64,000 nucleotides of DNA from contig JAAOMT010000328.1 of assembly GCA_016748015.1 (NCBI GenBank), positions 755,202 to 819,201 of the forward strand, written 5' to 3'. A program made the position numbers and the translations under genes. Positions 21,344-33,300 of the stretch are shown here, in pieces (the stretch's first letter is position 1; the number at the start of each line of letters is the position of its first letter). The notes below the pieces were generated by a model. The model was not told the origin of the DNA, made no database searches, and saw nothing but the letters and a program-made list of their open reading frames with translations. Origin of the DNA: Geosiphon pyriformis. Taxonomy: Eukaryota > Glomeromycota > Glomeromycetes > Archaeosporales > Geosiphonaceae.

Positions 21344-24300
21344 ATGGGTTCTAAAGACGTATATGATGACTCTGGTCGCTTCGAACTTCAGCTTCTCGGA
21401 AGAGACGCAGTCGTAGAGGTTGACTGTCAAAGCCCTGAGAGTGTGGAAGAAATTTTGGAAATCTTGCGTATTGAAGGAATCGCACTAAAATCCCTCATAC
21501 CTGTGGCTGTATGTATATGCGGTCAACAGATAGGAAGAAAGTTCAAACCTTTAACTATTGTTGTTTTTTACGAAGCTATATTTCAATGTGAACCGCAATC
21601 AACCCGATCCTGCCATCTCCATACTGGAACAAGGCCTTCGAACAGGTAGCTCGTTCGATTCCTTTTTAGTGAGACTCTTAAAAACGACTTTAGCTTTTCC
21701 TTATTTCCACTCTTGCATGCTTTCTCAAGCTAGTGGAAATCCTCAAGAAAGGCTTCCACTGATCAATTTGCTCGCCAGCCTGTACATAAAAAAAGCCAAA
21801 GAAGTTCCAAGCGCCAAGCGAGAAGAAAAAAACACTTATTTATCATCGGCTACCGAAAGATACAATGAAGCCTCGCATTTAAACTATAGAGAACCAATCA
21901 CATGGGTTGGAAAAGGCATGTATGATTGTTCTCTGAGAATTCATTTCCTTTTGAAAGATCTCAATTAACCCCCCCCCCCCAACTCTACCTGGGATTCTCT
22001 AAATTTAGGACTGCTATATTTAGCCAGAAATGATGCCGAATTAGCACACCGTGCTTTTATGAACGCGTTGGAAATTGCACCCACTAATATTCCTGCTCTT
22101 TTTGGCAAGGTGAGATTCTTTAGAAACCTGTTTCTTGAATCTTTGCCCGGTTAGCTTTGCTAATATCGGATTAATCACAGGCACGAGTTCAATACAATCA
22201 TAGGGAATTCAATAATGCTCTGACAACCTACCAGACTATTCTCAAGCTAAATCCAAATTGTAAACCTGACCCACGTATCGGAATCGGTTTATGCTACAAT
22301 AAGCTTAAATATGTTGATCAAGCATACATGGTGTTTCTGCGTTGCCTAGAAGTTGTAAGGCTAGCAACCTTCGAACGAGACTACTCTTCATTTTATCGAG
22401 ACGCCTACCTCTCACTCACTCACTCACTCACTATTTTATCTCATTAGGACCCGGACAGTGTCGCGGCGAACATATTATTGGCTCAAATGGAAATCAACAA
22501 AATGAAAGATCCAAATACCCCCGAAGAACATCGTGCCCCTCTTCTCACCCAAGCAATGGGACGTATTCTTAGAGCACACGAACTTGATCCAAAGCATCCA
22601 ACCGCCTTGAATCTATTAGCCAATTATTTGTTCTATCGGCGTCAATTCGATCAAATTGTTCAAACTGATGATGTTACTGAAGATGACACCGAGATATCAT
22701 ATACAACGGTACAATTCCCCCTCCCCCCTAGTGGCAAAATCACGGATTTTAGATTATAAATTTCCTCTGTTTTATAGCTGTTTGATGTCGCCCAAAGGGC
22801 GGAACGATACAGTGATACTAAACCTATTCTTGCCGAAGCTCATTATCAGCAGGCCCGTGCCTATCATCTTTTGGTATATTCCTCAAGCCAAATCTCTTAA
22901 CATGTCATCATTAGTTTACTTTGAGCCGTTATAAAATTTTGTCTTTTTCCAAATCTAATAGGAAGATTGGGACAAAGCCTACTATCATTACGCTCAGGCC
23001 ATGAAAACTTATGATGAACATAATCTGGCGCATTTCGGAATGTGCCAAGTTCTTTTGCGTAAAGGCAAGAACAAAAACTGACATAATGTGTTTTTGATTC
23101 ATAGTTTCATCATTTTGGTGTCTTCAAAATTAAAATATATATTAACTTTAACACCCCAGGTGCAATCGATACCGCTAGAGCCGGACTTGAAAGATTACAA
23201 TCGAAAGTTGGACCAAATGTAGATATTATAACGGTATGATCGACCCGATAATATGAGGATCTTTCCGTCAAATGTGATTTTATCAATAAAATTCATCCAT
23301 CTCTTTTTGAATTCAAGGTCCTTGCTGCTATATACGCTTATAATTATAGAAACGATATTAATGCCACCCAAGCTCGTGATGAGTTTGAGAAAAAGATTAA
23401 GATGATTAAGGAGGAGAAATTTGACGACCCTCAGGTTTTTATCGAGAAAGCACAGTTATGGGAAGGACAAAATTGGCACAAAAGTTTAACGGGTGCGAAA
23501 TTGCTAATGAGTTCATCTTTTTGCAGCTCGCATGCATGAAGTAAAGAAAAAAATTAGATATTGTTTTGTGTATTTGAATTCTAACCCAACCCAAACTATC
23601 TATGATCCCTATAGCATACAAGCGGGCAGCTGACATATATTTTAACAGTGGACTCCCGATTCCCCCGCAAGTGCTGAATAATATGGGAGTCATATATTTT
23701 AATCAACGTAAGATTCTTAAGATAGCTTGACTTTCGGTTAATAAACTCCGAGATTTACTAATGATATCTTTAGCCTCCCAGGATAAGAATCACGAAAAAA
23801 ATTATGCGGATGCATTGAAATGTTTCCAGGAAGCCCAAAAGAACGTGATCCTCCCATCTGACAAAGGAATAGCATTAACTATTGGGTACAACATAGCTCG
23901 TACTTACGAACAACTGGGTAGACCACAAGATGCAATCGAGGAATACTTTTGCATGGCCACAGAACACCCTGGCTTCGTGGATGGTATATGTTTTCATTAA
24001 AAGGCTAAACTCTTGAATATTATTAGGCCCGCTAATTTTTATCTGAATACTTTACTTTCCACATGTCAGCACATCTTCGTATCGCTGCGATCCACGAGGA
24101 TAATATTGACTGGAACGAGGCCGCAGAAATATATGATACAATATTGAGACATGACGAATCAAATATTAATGTTCGTATAGCCCTGGGACGTCATTATATT
24201 AAACGGGGCAAAAGTCGAGAAGGAAGACAATGTTTTGAAAAGGTTTTGCAACATTTTGACCGTCACAACATTTACTCGTTATTGTCACTGGGAAGCTTTT

Positions 24301-25746
24301 GGCTCAACGTGGCTCGAGAAGAAATGAAGAAGCCCGATCAAGCAGAAGAGAGAAAACGTATATACAATAAAGCTCTCGAATTTTTTAAAAAAGTGTTACA
24401 ATTGGAACCAAAGAGTATTTGGGCGGCCAATGGAATATTGGTTGCAAACGCGGAAAATAACTGGATTGAAGAGGCCAAAGATGGTTTTGCTACAGTCTGT
24501 GTGCAAGCTTTCCGTTTACGTGAGATACCTTTCTCCATTTGAAAACTTCTAACATCACATCATACTATATGCAGATTAGAGAATCCGCTCAGATGGCGGT
24601 GCCAGATATCTCAATCAATTACGCCCACACTTTAATGGAGTTGAAAGATTACAAAACCGCTATCATGGAGGTAGGCGTGTGGAATTTATCACGTTTTTGA
24701 TGTGCTACACATTATTGTCATTCATGTTTCCTCGGCGTTACCCTTCACGCTACAGTACGAAAGTGTACGCCAGAAAAGATTCAACACTGGGCAAGACATT
24801 GACATCCAGTTGTTGATGTGGTTAGCCAAAGCTTACTATTTGCATGGTAAGACTGCGAAAAACGTGGCGTCCATGGAAAAGGCCTTGCTTTACACGCAAA
24901 AAGTGAGTTACACAATATATGCCAAGCCAAACGTTTTGTTTACGGCCACCATCCGCAAATAATGACCCGCAAAATATTCGCTCGGGTCGAACCCCACACC
25001 CATACGGAAATTAGGCATATATTCTCAGACCGGGGGATCAGCTGGTGATATATGATGTCGCGGTTTGCCAACAAAGCCTTGCACAGCTTGTCGGTGAGCA
25101 AGGAAAGACGGAGAGATCATCTGCTATTCTTGAATATCAGACGAAACAGGTCGAGTGTAGTCGAAGGTACACGTATTAAGTCTACACCAATCAATGAGAC
25201 CGGTGTGTGATGTGCTAATTGATTTAAATTGTGCAGGTTGTTTACTCGCTGTATTACTTTGTACGAAGAGAATCAAAAAAGAGACCCAAAGAAAGAACCG
25301 GTGCAACATTTTGGTTTCAATCCCGATTTGGCACGTCAACGTGTGAAATTTGCCGACTCTGTGTTGAAAATGTTGTTGGCCAAGACCGCGGAGCAGAAAG
25401 ATCATGAAAAGGAATCCCAAAGACGGCACGCGGCAGCCCTGGCGCTAAGAGCGGAAAAACAGCGAAAGGAAGAAGAAGCCAAAGTATTTATGTGTATTAA
25501 TCACATGTTTACCAATCCCGATTTATGCAGAATATCAATTTTTTGTTCTATTTCTATTAGGCAAGAGAGGATGAAGTGCGGAGAGCAGAAGCTCTGCGCG
25601 CTGATGAATTGCAAAGGCAGTTCCAAGAGACTGCGCGTAGTTGGAACTTGGATGGATCAAGTCGTGATTCGGAAGGTAGAAAGCGTCGGCGCAGAGATGA
25701 TGACGATGATGGAGTCGAGAAACATCAGAATCCCGATGGAGTTTAG
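21344..25746 (+). CDS. CTR9: Paf1-complex subunit CTR9 (TPR protein)
   Basis: Many exons; the first ones are 21344-21508, 21576-21645, 21730-21915, 22009-22109, 22181-22354, 22448-22708 and 22778-22873. The protein begins MGSKDVYDDSGRFELQLLGR with VDCQSPESVEEILEILR, then runs as TPR repeats: WVGKGLLYLARNDAELAH, ALTTYQTILKLNPNCKPDPR, IGIGLCYNKLKYVDQAY, ALKCFQEAQKNVILPSD, EIYDTILRHDESNINVRIAL, and FFKKVLQLEPKSIWAANGIL. The C-terminus is a charged coiled coil (AALALRAEKQRKEEEAKARE) ending in a basic/acidic tail (GRKRRRRDDDDDGVEKHQ). CTR9 scaffolds Paf1C, which travels with RNA polymerase II and promotes H2B ubiquitination and H3K4/K36 methylation. The exon 3 / exon 4 intron is best explained by a GC donor. 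Exons after 23000 are inferred from homology and not all boundaries are fixed. Confidence 0.93.
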
Positions 25747-26240
25747 AATTTTGCGATCCCATTTACATGTCAAGAACAATTGATGCCTCTTAACTTAAAA
25801 ATAACCGTAGTGTTCGTGAAAGGATTAACACATTGTACTGGGTTTTTTTTTTGATTTTCGTACCACACTGTTAAAAAGATGATCTCTTGAATAGTTGCCC
25901 ATTCTTGTCCATCAACGGATAAGTGCGCTTATCCGTTACATCCGCTGATAATCTTTAGCATCTCAAGTATGCTTGCCCTACCGTGGTAGTCTGTAATACA
26001 TTATCATTGTCTTCGTCTCCAATTAATCACCGCTACTATTCTAATGATAATATCAAATGGAAAAACCAGGAGCTCGAAGGATTTTTCTTCAAAAGGCTCT
26101 TGCGCTTAGTTCGTTGATAAAATACTTCTGTCCTTTGTCAATTTAAGCTTCTCTATTATAGAGAAAATCTGTAAAGAGCACGCGGTATTTGCTCTGGGTG
26201 TCATTCCGATCTGTGATTGCCTCAACAAATAATAGATAAC
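25747..26240. other. Intergenic region between CTR9 and the potassium channel
   Basis: About 0.5 kb: CTR9 3' flank and channel promoter. It has a perfect 10-bp inverted repeat (listed separately) and several other GATAA/TTATC motifs nearby. Confidence 0.5.
25914..25937. promoter_or_regulatory. Perfect inverted repeat with paired GATA motifs
   Basis: AACGGATAAG-TGCG-CTTATCCGTT is a perfect 10-bp stem with a 4-base loop, about 300 bp before the channel ATG. Each arm contains GATAAG, the core bound by fungal GATA factors. It could also act as an RNA hairpin at the end of the CTR9 transcript. Confidence 0.45.
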
Positions 26241-29200
26241 ATGGAATCAAATAACCATCTTGCTTCTACAATCAAACCGCTTGAAATAGAGCAGCACGTA
26301 TCATTTGCGATTCCGAGCCGAACACCTTCCTTGAAATCTGTGGCGTCTCTCAGACAACCTCGTTATCATACGGTTTACCAGCCAACCAAACGCGAACAAT
26401 TAGCTGTACAACTAGACAACTCTGCCATTGGGAGTATATGGAAGTTGGTGGACGCTTTTCTCAACATTCTCTTGTGTGGTGCTTACATTGCGAACACGCC
26501 TTATTTTCTTAGCAGTCTGCCTGCTTTTAATGTGTGGTTTGAGTTTGTGATGGCCATCCTGTTGCTGATGGAATACCTTCCCAAATTCTACATTACCCAT
26601 TTCAATTCGTGGAGATCACTTTTCACACACGTCTCTCCGATTCTCACCTTCCTTACGGTGTATCCGGTATTTAGTGTAGCACAAGATTCCAATTTCAAAG
26701 ACACACCTGCCCTGGTATTTTTGTATCCTTTCCGATTCATCAGGTGTCACTTGTCCGTCCATGATTGCTTTGTAAGAAGCGAAAAGTCGGTGCTGAGGCT
26801 CGGACAAGTGACTAGTAAAGTCTTGATATTTATAGAGTCGATTATTTTTTTAATCTTGACCGGATCTTCGTTGCTACATGGGGTAGAATTTGTTTATAAG
26901 GTGCTGAATCGTTACCATTCTCAATTCTTGTATCCTAATCGTTCTGACTGACTGACTGACTGAATCAACTTGAATCATTAAATCAATAATATATTAGGGG
27001 CAAGAAAACCTTTCCTTCCTAGATGGTATGGGAAAATTTATTAAAGTTACCCGCGCCATCGATTAGATCCGTTGTACCAATCGCTGACTGGAGTGCTGTT
27101 TTTTAGCTGTTTTTTTTACAACAATTATGTTGGGAACCGTGGGCTACTTGAGTGATGTTGTTCCTGATGGCGCTTTTCCTCGGATACTTTTGCTGGTGAT
27201 TTTTACGATGGGCCTCATCTTCATTCCGGTAAAAATTTTAATGCTTCAAGATCATTGATCACCTTTTAATATGAAGATAAAATCTAAAAGCAGCCCTATG
27301 GTTTTTCCTCCAATTCAGTACTCCATCTCTGAATTAACCATTTTGTTGCGTTCCAAATCGCCGTACGATAAAGCTTTTCGGAGAATATCACGGCAGCCTC
27401 ATGTTATTATAATTACACCGACCATCGAGTTGCCTTCATTAAGGCACTTTTTGAAAGAATTTTATTCATTGGCTCATGGACCTGGAACAATCAATACCAA
27501 GGTTGAAAAAATTTTCCTAATCTTTGACCATTATCTAAATATTGGTCATCATTAATCTCCTTTTCAAAGGTGGTAATATTGAATCCTGTCGATCCCACTG
27601 AACGCGTCAAAACATTTCTTTCTGACCCAATGTACGCTCATCGTGTTCAATATGTTCGTGGCAGCTCGCTCGAATCACGCAGTTTGAAAAAAATAAGGGC
27701 CAAAGATGCGGCCGCTTATTTTATCCTGGCAAAGAAGTACACACAGCAAAGTGAATCAATTGATGCCGAGAATGTATTGAAAGCAATGGTATTTTTTATT
27801 TTTGTACTTGGGTAGCTATCTGAATTTCAAAAGATTTCGTTTAATTCACCAGGGAATACCTTGGATACAACATTAGGCTTTGAGAAAATACGATGAAGGC
27901 CCAAAACTCTATATTCAATGCATCCTTCCCGAGAATAAGATTCACTTTGAAAGCTTACGTAAGTATTTCAAGGCATTATTTTAATGAGATCAGAAATATC
28001 CTAAAATTTTAATGCATTTCGTTGATTAGACCCTGAACAAATAATATGTATTGATGAGTTGAAGCTGGCCATACTTGCTCATTCTTGTCTGACCCCTGGT
28101 TTCTCAACGCTATTGTACGGGCTTACAACTTCATTTACGAGTGAAACCGCACATGAACTACGATATGCCAAACGTCGTAGAAGATCCCTCGGACTGGATA
28201 ATGACTCAATCGAGGATTATATTTCTGGATTGACACAATCCATTTATACCACTACTTTGTCCGATTTCTATTCAGGACAGGCATTTCTCTTAGTTGCTGG
28301 TCAGTCAAAAAAATCGCAGATATTGAGAACTCCGCGTCCTAGTTTCCAGAAAATTTTACCTTCTTTGAATCCTTTTAGAAAACATGTATGTCATGCTTGG
28401 GGTGGTTCTTTTCGCAATCGGAATTCCTAAAAAGCGATCCTTCTCGCGTTATTCGCAGCATTGGATGTTTGATGAAAACGAGGAGGAAGGACAAGAGGAT
28501 CTAAAGAATTATATGGTTCTCATCAACCCTGGTGATTATATTGTCAAAGGAGATGAAATTGGGTTTATTATTGCGAGTGATGAGATTATAGCTGATGGGT
28601 TATCTAAGGTTGCGGCTGCAGAACAATCCGAAAGAAATTTCAGTGGTGCTCACATGATTCATGGAGATTCCCTCACGGAGAGGCAGCCCCTATTATCTCC
28701 CGACTCGTTGAAAAGTAGCGGAAGTGGTTATTTTGATCTGAAGAAAAAATATAGTTCGATACCTCCGATAACTCCGAGAACTCCCGAATATCCTCACAAA
28801 CCCGATTCGATCCCATCAATCCGACGTCAACGTGCATTGTCAACACCACTAGCTTTTGGGGCCGAACACCCCCATCCTCATCCGCATCCGCATCCGCATC
28901 AAGAACTTCTTCATTCTCACACAATTGATCCCGTGGCAACTTCATCCACCGTCCCTCTTCCTGTTCTGCACGAAATTGAAGGCAAGGGCCTTTTAATAGA
29001 TAATATTGATGGGCATATTCTTCTCTGTGACTATAGTACCACTACTTTCCCTCGAAATCTGGATTGTTTTGTGAGCCCTTTGCGCAAGTCACACCTTGGG
29101 AAATTAATACCAATCGTGATTTTATCACCTGCCAGACCAAGTCAAAGCCAGTGGCGTATATTGAGTCAGTTCGATCAAGTCTATTTCCAACAAGGGAATC

Positions 29201-30086
29201 CAATGACTCGTGAAGGATTAGAAAGTGGCCGTGTTACCCATGCAAAGCAAGTGGTAAGCTTTGTATAATTAATTCCAACTTAGAGACGGTTCTGGGGATC
29301 TCGTTAAGATTTTTTATGACGAAGCTTTATTTTAATTAGGTGATATTAACTGATGCAACAAGAATATTAAGGTATGACGCTTTCCTTTCTTCCCCTTACT
29401 TTCCACATTTTTCCTAATTCTTCATAATCTCTTTTTAGAAATGGCGAGAAAACTGAAGACGCATCAGCGATGCTAGTTTTCTTGAACATTAAAGCCATGT
29501 GCCAGCAGAATGTTGAGATTTTTGTGGAATTTGTGCACATGGATAACATGAAGTTTATGTCCGAGGATACGGCAGCCATAGATAAAGAGATGCAAGGTAC
29601 TTGACGAATTTTGCTGTTTGTCTCAATTTGAAGGATCTTCTTTAATAAATCGCCTTCTACATTTGTACAGCACATCATTCCCCGGCTTTCATGGCTGGAA
29701 CCTGTTTCTCACTATCCATGCTCGACAGTATTATCTGTCAATCGTTTTATCAGCCTCATTTGGTAGCTATAATCCAGCAAATGCTGTTTGGTGCCCCCCC
29801 GCTTCATCTGCCATCAGGTGCCACATGTCCTGCCCCTGCTCATTCTCATGTTTTCCAAATACCGATGCCTCAGCTTTATATCGGGGCTCATTATGAGGAC
29901 TTATTTGTTTATATGGTTTCAGAAAAGAAGTCAGTTCCATTGGGTTTATATCGTACACGGACTGTACAAACTCCTTCGGGCGATTTAAAGGAACTCAATT
30001 ATGTGTATACTTGCCCGAAGTCTCAAGTTATATTACGAAGTGACGATAGGTTGTTCCTGTTGAGCAGAAAGGCTCCATCGGTATAG
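26241..30086 (+). CDS. BK/Slo-like potassium channel with two RCK domains
   Basis: Eleven exons in consistent phase (26241-26900, 26998-27025, 27107-27228, 27319-27501, 27570-27788, 27877-27958, 28030-28299, 28379-29253, 29340-29371, 29439-29596, 29671-30086) give 1014 residues. Membrane segments include WKLVDAFLNILLCGAYIA, FEFVMAILLLMEYLPKFYI and KVLIFIESIIFLILTGSSLL; then the pore LDAVFFTTIMLGTVGYLSD and last helix RILLLVIFTMGLIFIP. RCK1 starts HVIIITPTIELPSLRHFLKE; RCK2 includes IPIVILSPARPSQ and FQQGNPMTREGLE. The C-terminus AGTCFSLSMLDSIICQSFYQ followed by PHLVAIIQQML is typical of Slo channels. A His-Pro run ([11 protein letters not shown], about 28870-28900) lies between the RCKs. The selectivity filter reads TVGYLSD instead of TVGYGD. 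Confidence 0.88.
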
Positions 30087-30322
30087 GGAGAGAGCAGCAT
30101 ACAAATATTGTTGCTTCCAACAACTAGATCTCAACCTGTACATTCTATTAATTTGTATACTATTTATATATTATTATAACTCATAAAAAGACACATATTT
30201 AGAGACTACACATAGGGTGCTTTTTGATCGTCTTTATATTTGATCGGACATTTGAGTCAAAATCTTTTTATTAAATATTCTGATCACTAATCTACCAAAG
30301 GTTATTCTTACATTAACGTCTG
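30087..30322. other. Short AT-rich intergenic region
   Basis: Channel 3' flank and promoter of the isoleucyl-tRNA synthetase gene; nothing else recognised. Confidence 0.4.
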
Positions 30323-33300
30323 ATGCTGAAGAAATATTTTTCAAGAAAGGGCTGCAGTCAGCACGGCTTGAAAATCTTTCTTTTATGTAGTTTTCCTCGC
30401 ATACCTCTTACCCTCTTTTGTGCGAACAGTTGTTTTTGCAAAATTACATCAACACGTGCGATATCATCTTTCGCGGGAACCGAACTTTCTGAAGGTGTAA
30501 AAAAATCGAGCGTGAATAACCCAAATAAAGCGTACAGTGACACTCTGCTATTGCCGAAAACAGATTTCCCTCTGAGAGCAGACCCAATAAAGCGCGAAAA
30601 ATTATTCAGAGAACGATGCACTACTGAGTTGTATCAGTGGCAAGTTCGTATCGGTTGTGCCCTTGATATTTTGTGCTGAAATTTTTTATGCAACCTTTTA
30701 TGCTGGATTAAGTTAGGCGTTGTTACTTTGTTAGCTAGAGAATAACCCACAAGACACGTTTATATTACATGATGGACCGCCCTACGCGAATGGCGAATTG
30801 CACATAGGTTTGATTTTAATGGCTCCCAATCTGAAACATCGAAATGTTTTCTACCTAATTTCGATCTCAATTAGGGCATGCATTGAACAAGATATTAAAA
30901 GACATCATAAATCGTTACCAGATTCTTCAAGGATACAAAGTAAAGTGGGTTTTGATCAGACTAATACTTTTTTAAATTTTCACTTTATTAAAAGCCTTAT
31001 ATCATTCCGGATTTTTATTTCGATAAGCTATATTCCTGGATGGGATTGTCATGGGCTTCCGATCGAGCTCAAAGCACTTTCCGAATTAAAAGTAAATCAA
31101 TTGAATTTCAGCGCAATCAAGTTTTTCTCTTTAATACTTGTTCAATCACACAAATACTGGGTTTTTTCGGTACCTGAACAGGCAACAAATCGATCCGCGC
31201 TTTCACCAATTGAAATTCGAAAGATCGCTCGTGCAACCGCGTTGAATGCCATTGAAACGCAAAAGAGCGATTTTATCAGTTGGGGGATCATCGGCGATTG
31301 GGAACACGCATATCGTACTTTAGGTTTGTATTGAAAAATTTGATATTTATCGAATTCATATCCCCAAAATGTGCTTCAAATTCATAATTCGTCTCTTTAA
31401 AACTATAGATAATGATTACGAGATAAGGCAATTAAAGGTTTTCAACAAGATGGCACAAAAAGGTATATGAAAACTGGTTTTTATAAATGGTTGTGGAAAT
31501 TCAAAACTTATTGTGAAGAAAATAATTTACATTTATGGAAGGATACATTTACAGGCAAAATAAGCCAGTATATTGGTCTCCATCATCAAGGTAATGATGA
31601 GGATACCATTAAGGTTTTTGGAAAATCACGTGTTTGTCGCGTGACGTCATATCAGAACATTGTGAGCCCCACTTTGCTTTACAATTATCTTATCATCATT
31701 TATTATTCTTACTAAAGAACGGCATTAGCTGAATCCGAATTAGACTATCATGATCATAAGAGCAAATCCGTCTACGTTAAACTTCTAGTCGAGAAACTAC
31801 GTAAGTGAAGTTTAGCGTTTATATAGAATTTTTTTTCAAAGTAAAAACTATTCTTAATGTTTCAATTACATAGCATTATCCTTGCAAGGAATCCTTCCAG
31901 CAGACAATCTCAAATTGTCCGCCTTAATATGGACTACCACTCCTTGGAGCCTTCCCGCAAACCAAGTATTTTGACCTGATCAAACCACATATATGATTTA
32001 TTTTTTACTATATGTCGGCTGATGTGTATGTAGGCGATAGCAGTAAACCCTCTGATTTCCTATTCAATCATCTCGGCAAATCCCATCGATGGATCAAGCC
32101 CAGAATATTATATTGTTGCTACCAATCGTTTTTTTATTCTGCAGCAGTTGGTTGGCTTAGAGACCACTTTGACCCAGATCGCTGAGTTTTCTGGCAAGCA
32201 TCTCCTATTTTTCATTGATTATCATTAGTCCCCATTTATTTATGTGTTGTTTTCTTATCTGAAAAACAATCAGGGTCACAAATCGTCGGGATCTCTTATC
32301 TTCATCCAATTACCAACATATACCATCACGTAATTTCCGCATCTTATGTAACTGATGATAGTGGGACAGGTAAGCGACTCTCATCTAGTTGGCAATCAGA
32401 TTTCAACTGCAAATAATTAATTTTTCAATCCAAAGGTTTGGTGCACATCGCTCCGGGCCACGGATTAGAGGATTATGAAATTTGCAAAAACTTAAATATC
32501 CCGGCGTTTTGCCCTGTTGATGACCTTGGAAACTTTACGTCGGATGTGGGCGTCCTTTCCCTTGAAGGGAAATTTGTACTGGATAACGGTACAACCGCAG
32601 TCATTGAATATTTAAAAGCGAAAAATTTGCTTTTAAGAGAGGAGATTATTTCACACAAGTATCCCTATGATTGGAGAACCAAGAAGCCAATCATATTAAG
32701 GTCGGTGCCCGCGTTATGCAATGAATTATGATTTTATTTTGGTTTTAATTTCATTAGTTCCAAACTTTTATCGTCTCGAAAATAGAGCCACATCACAATG
32801 GTTTGCAAATTTAGAAGATATTAAAAAAAAAGCATTTGCATCACTTGCTGGTGTCAAAATGATTCCAGAGAACTGTCGGTGATTTTTCTCTTTTGCATTT
32901 CAAAAGATGCTTTTATAGAATATTTATATTTGTTATATGGATTATAAAGCCCGTAACAGGCTCGAAGGATTCATTCAATCTCGAAGTGAATGGTGTATTT
33001 CACGACAGCGTGCTTGGGGAGTTCCGATTCCGGTGTTGTATGATACCGAAACTGATGAACCATTGTTGACTGATTCTTCAGTGAAATATATCCTTGAAAT
33101 AATCAGAAAGCTGGGATCCGACGGATGGTGGACCACTGATGAGAGGGAATTACTTGCCCCTGAATATCGTGATAATGGTATGCTAAAAGTGGATTAGCTA
33201 TTCTAGTCTTGGTTTTTATTTGATCTCATTTTGACAATAGGGCGAGTTTATCGAAAAGGGTATGACACAATGGACGTGTGGTTTGACAGTGGGGTTTCAT

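Noticed and set aside
21649-21658. GTTCGATTCC, like a tRNA B box
   Set aside because: It lies in a CTR9 intron; no A box or cloverleaf can be built around it.
23059-23066. Second GC-AG intron in CTR9
   Set aside because: A GT donor six bases upstream also gives an in-frame product, so a GC donor is not required.
31467-31541. Apparent insertion in the isoleucyl-tRNA synthetase ([10 protein letters not shown]...)
   Set aside because: It is an intron: splicing after 31462 and before 31541 restores the expected [16 protein letters not shown] motif.
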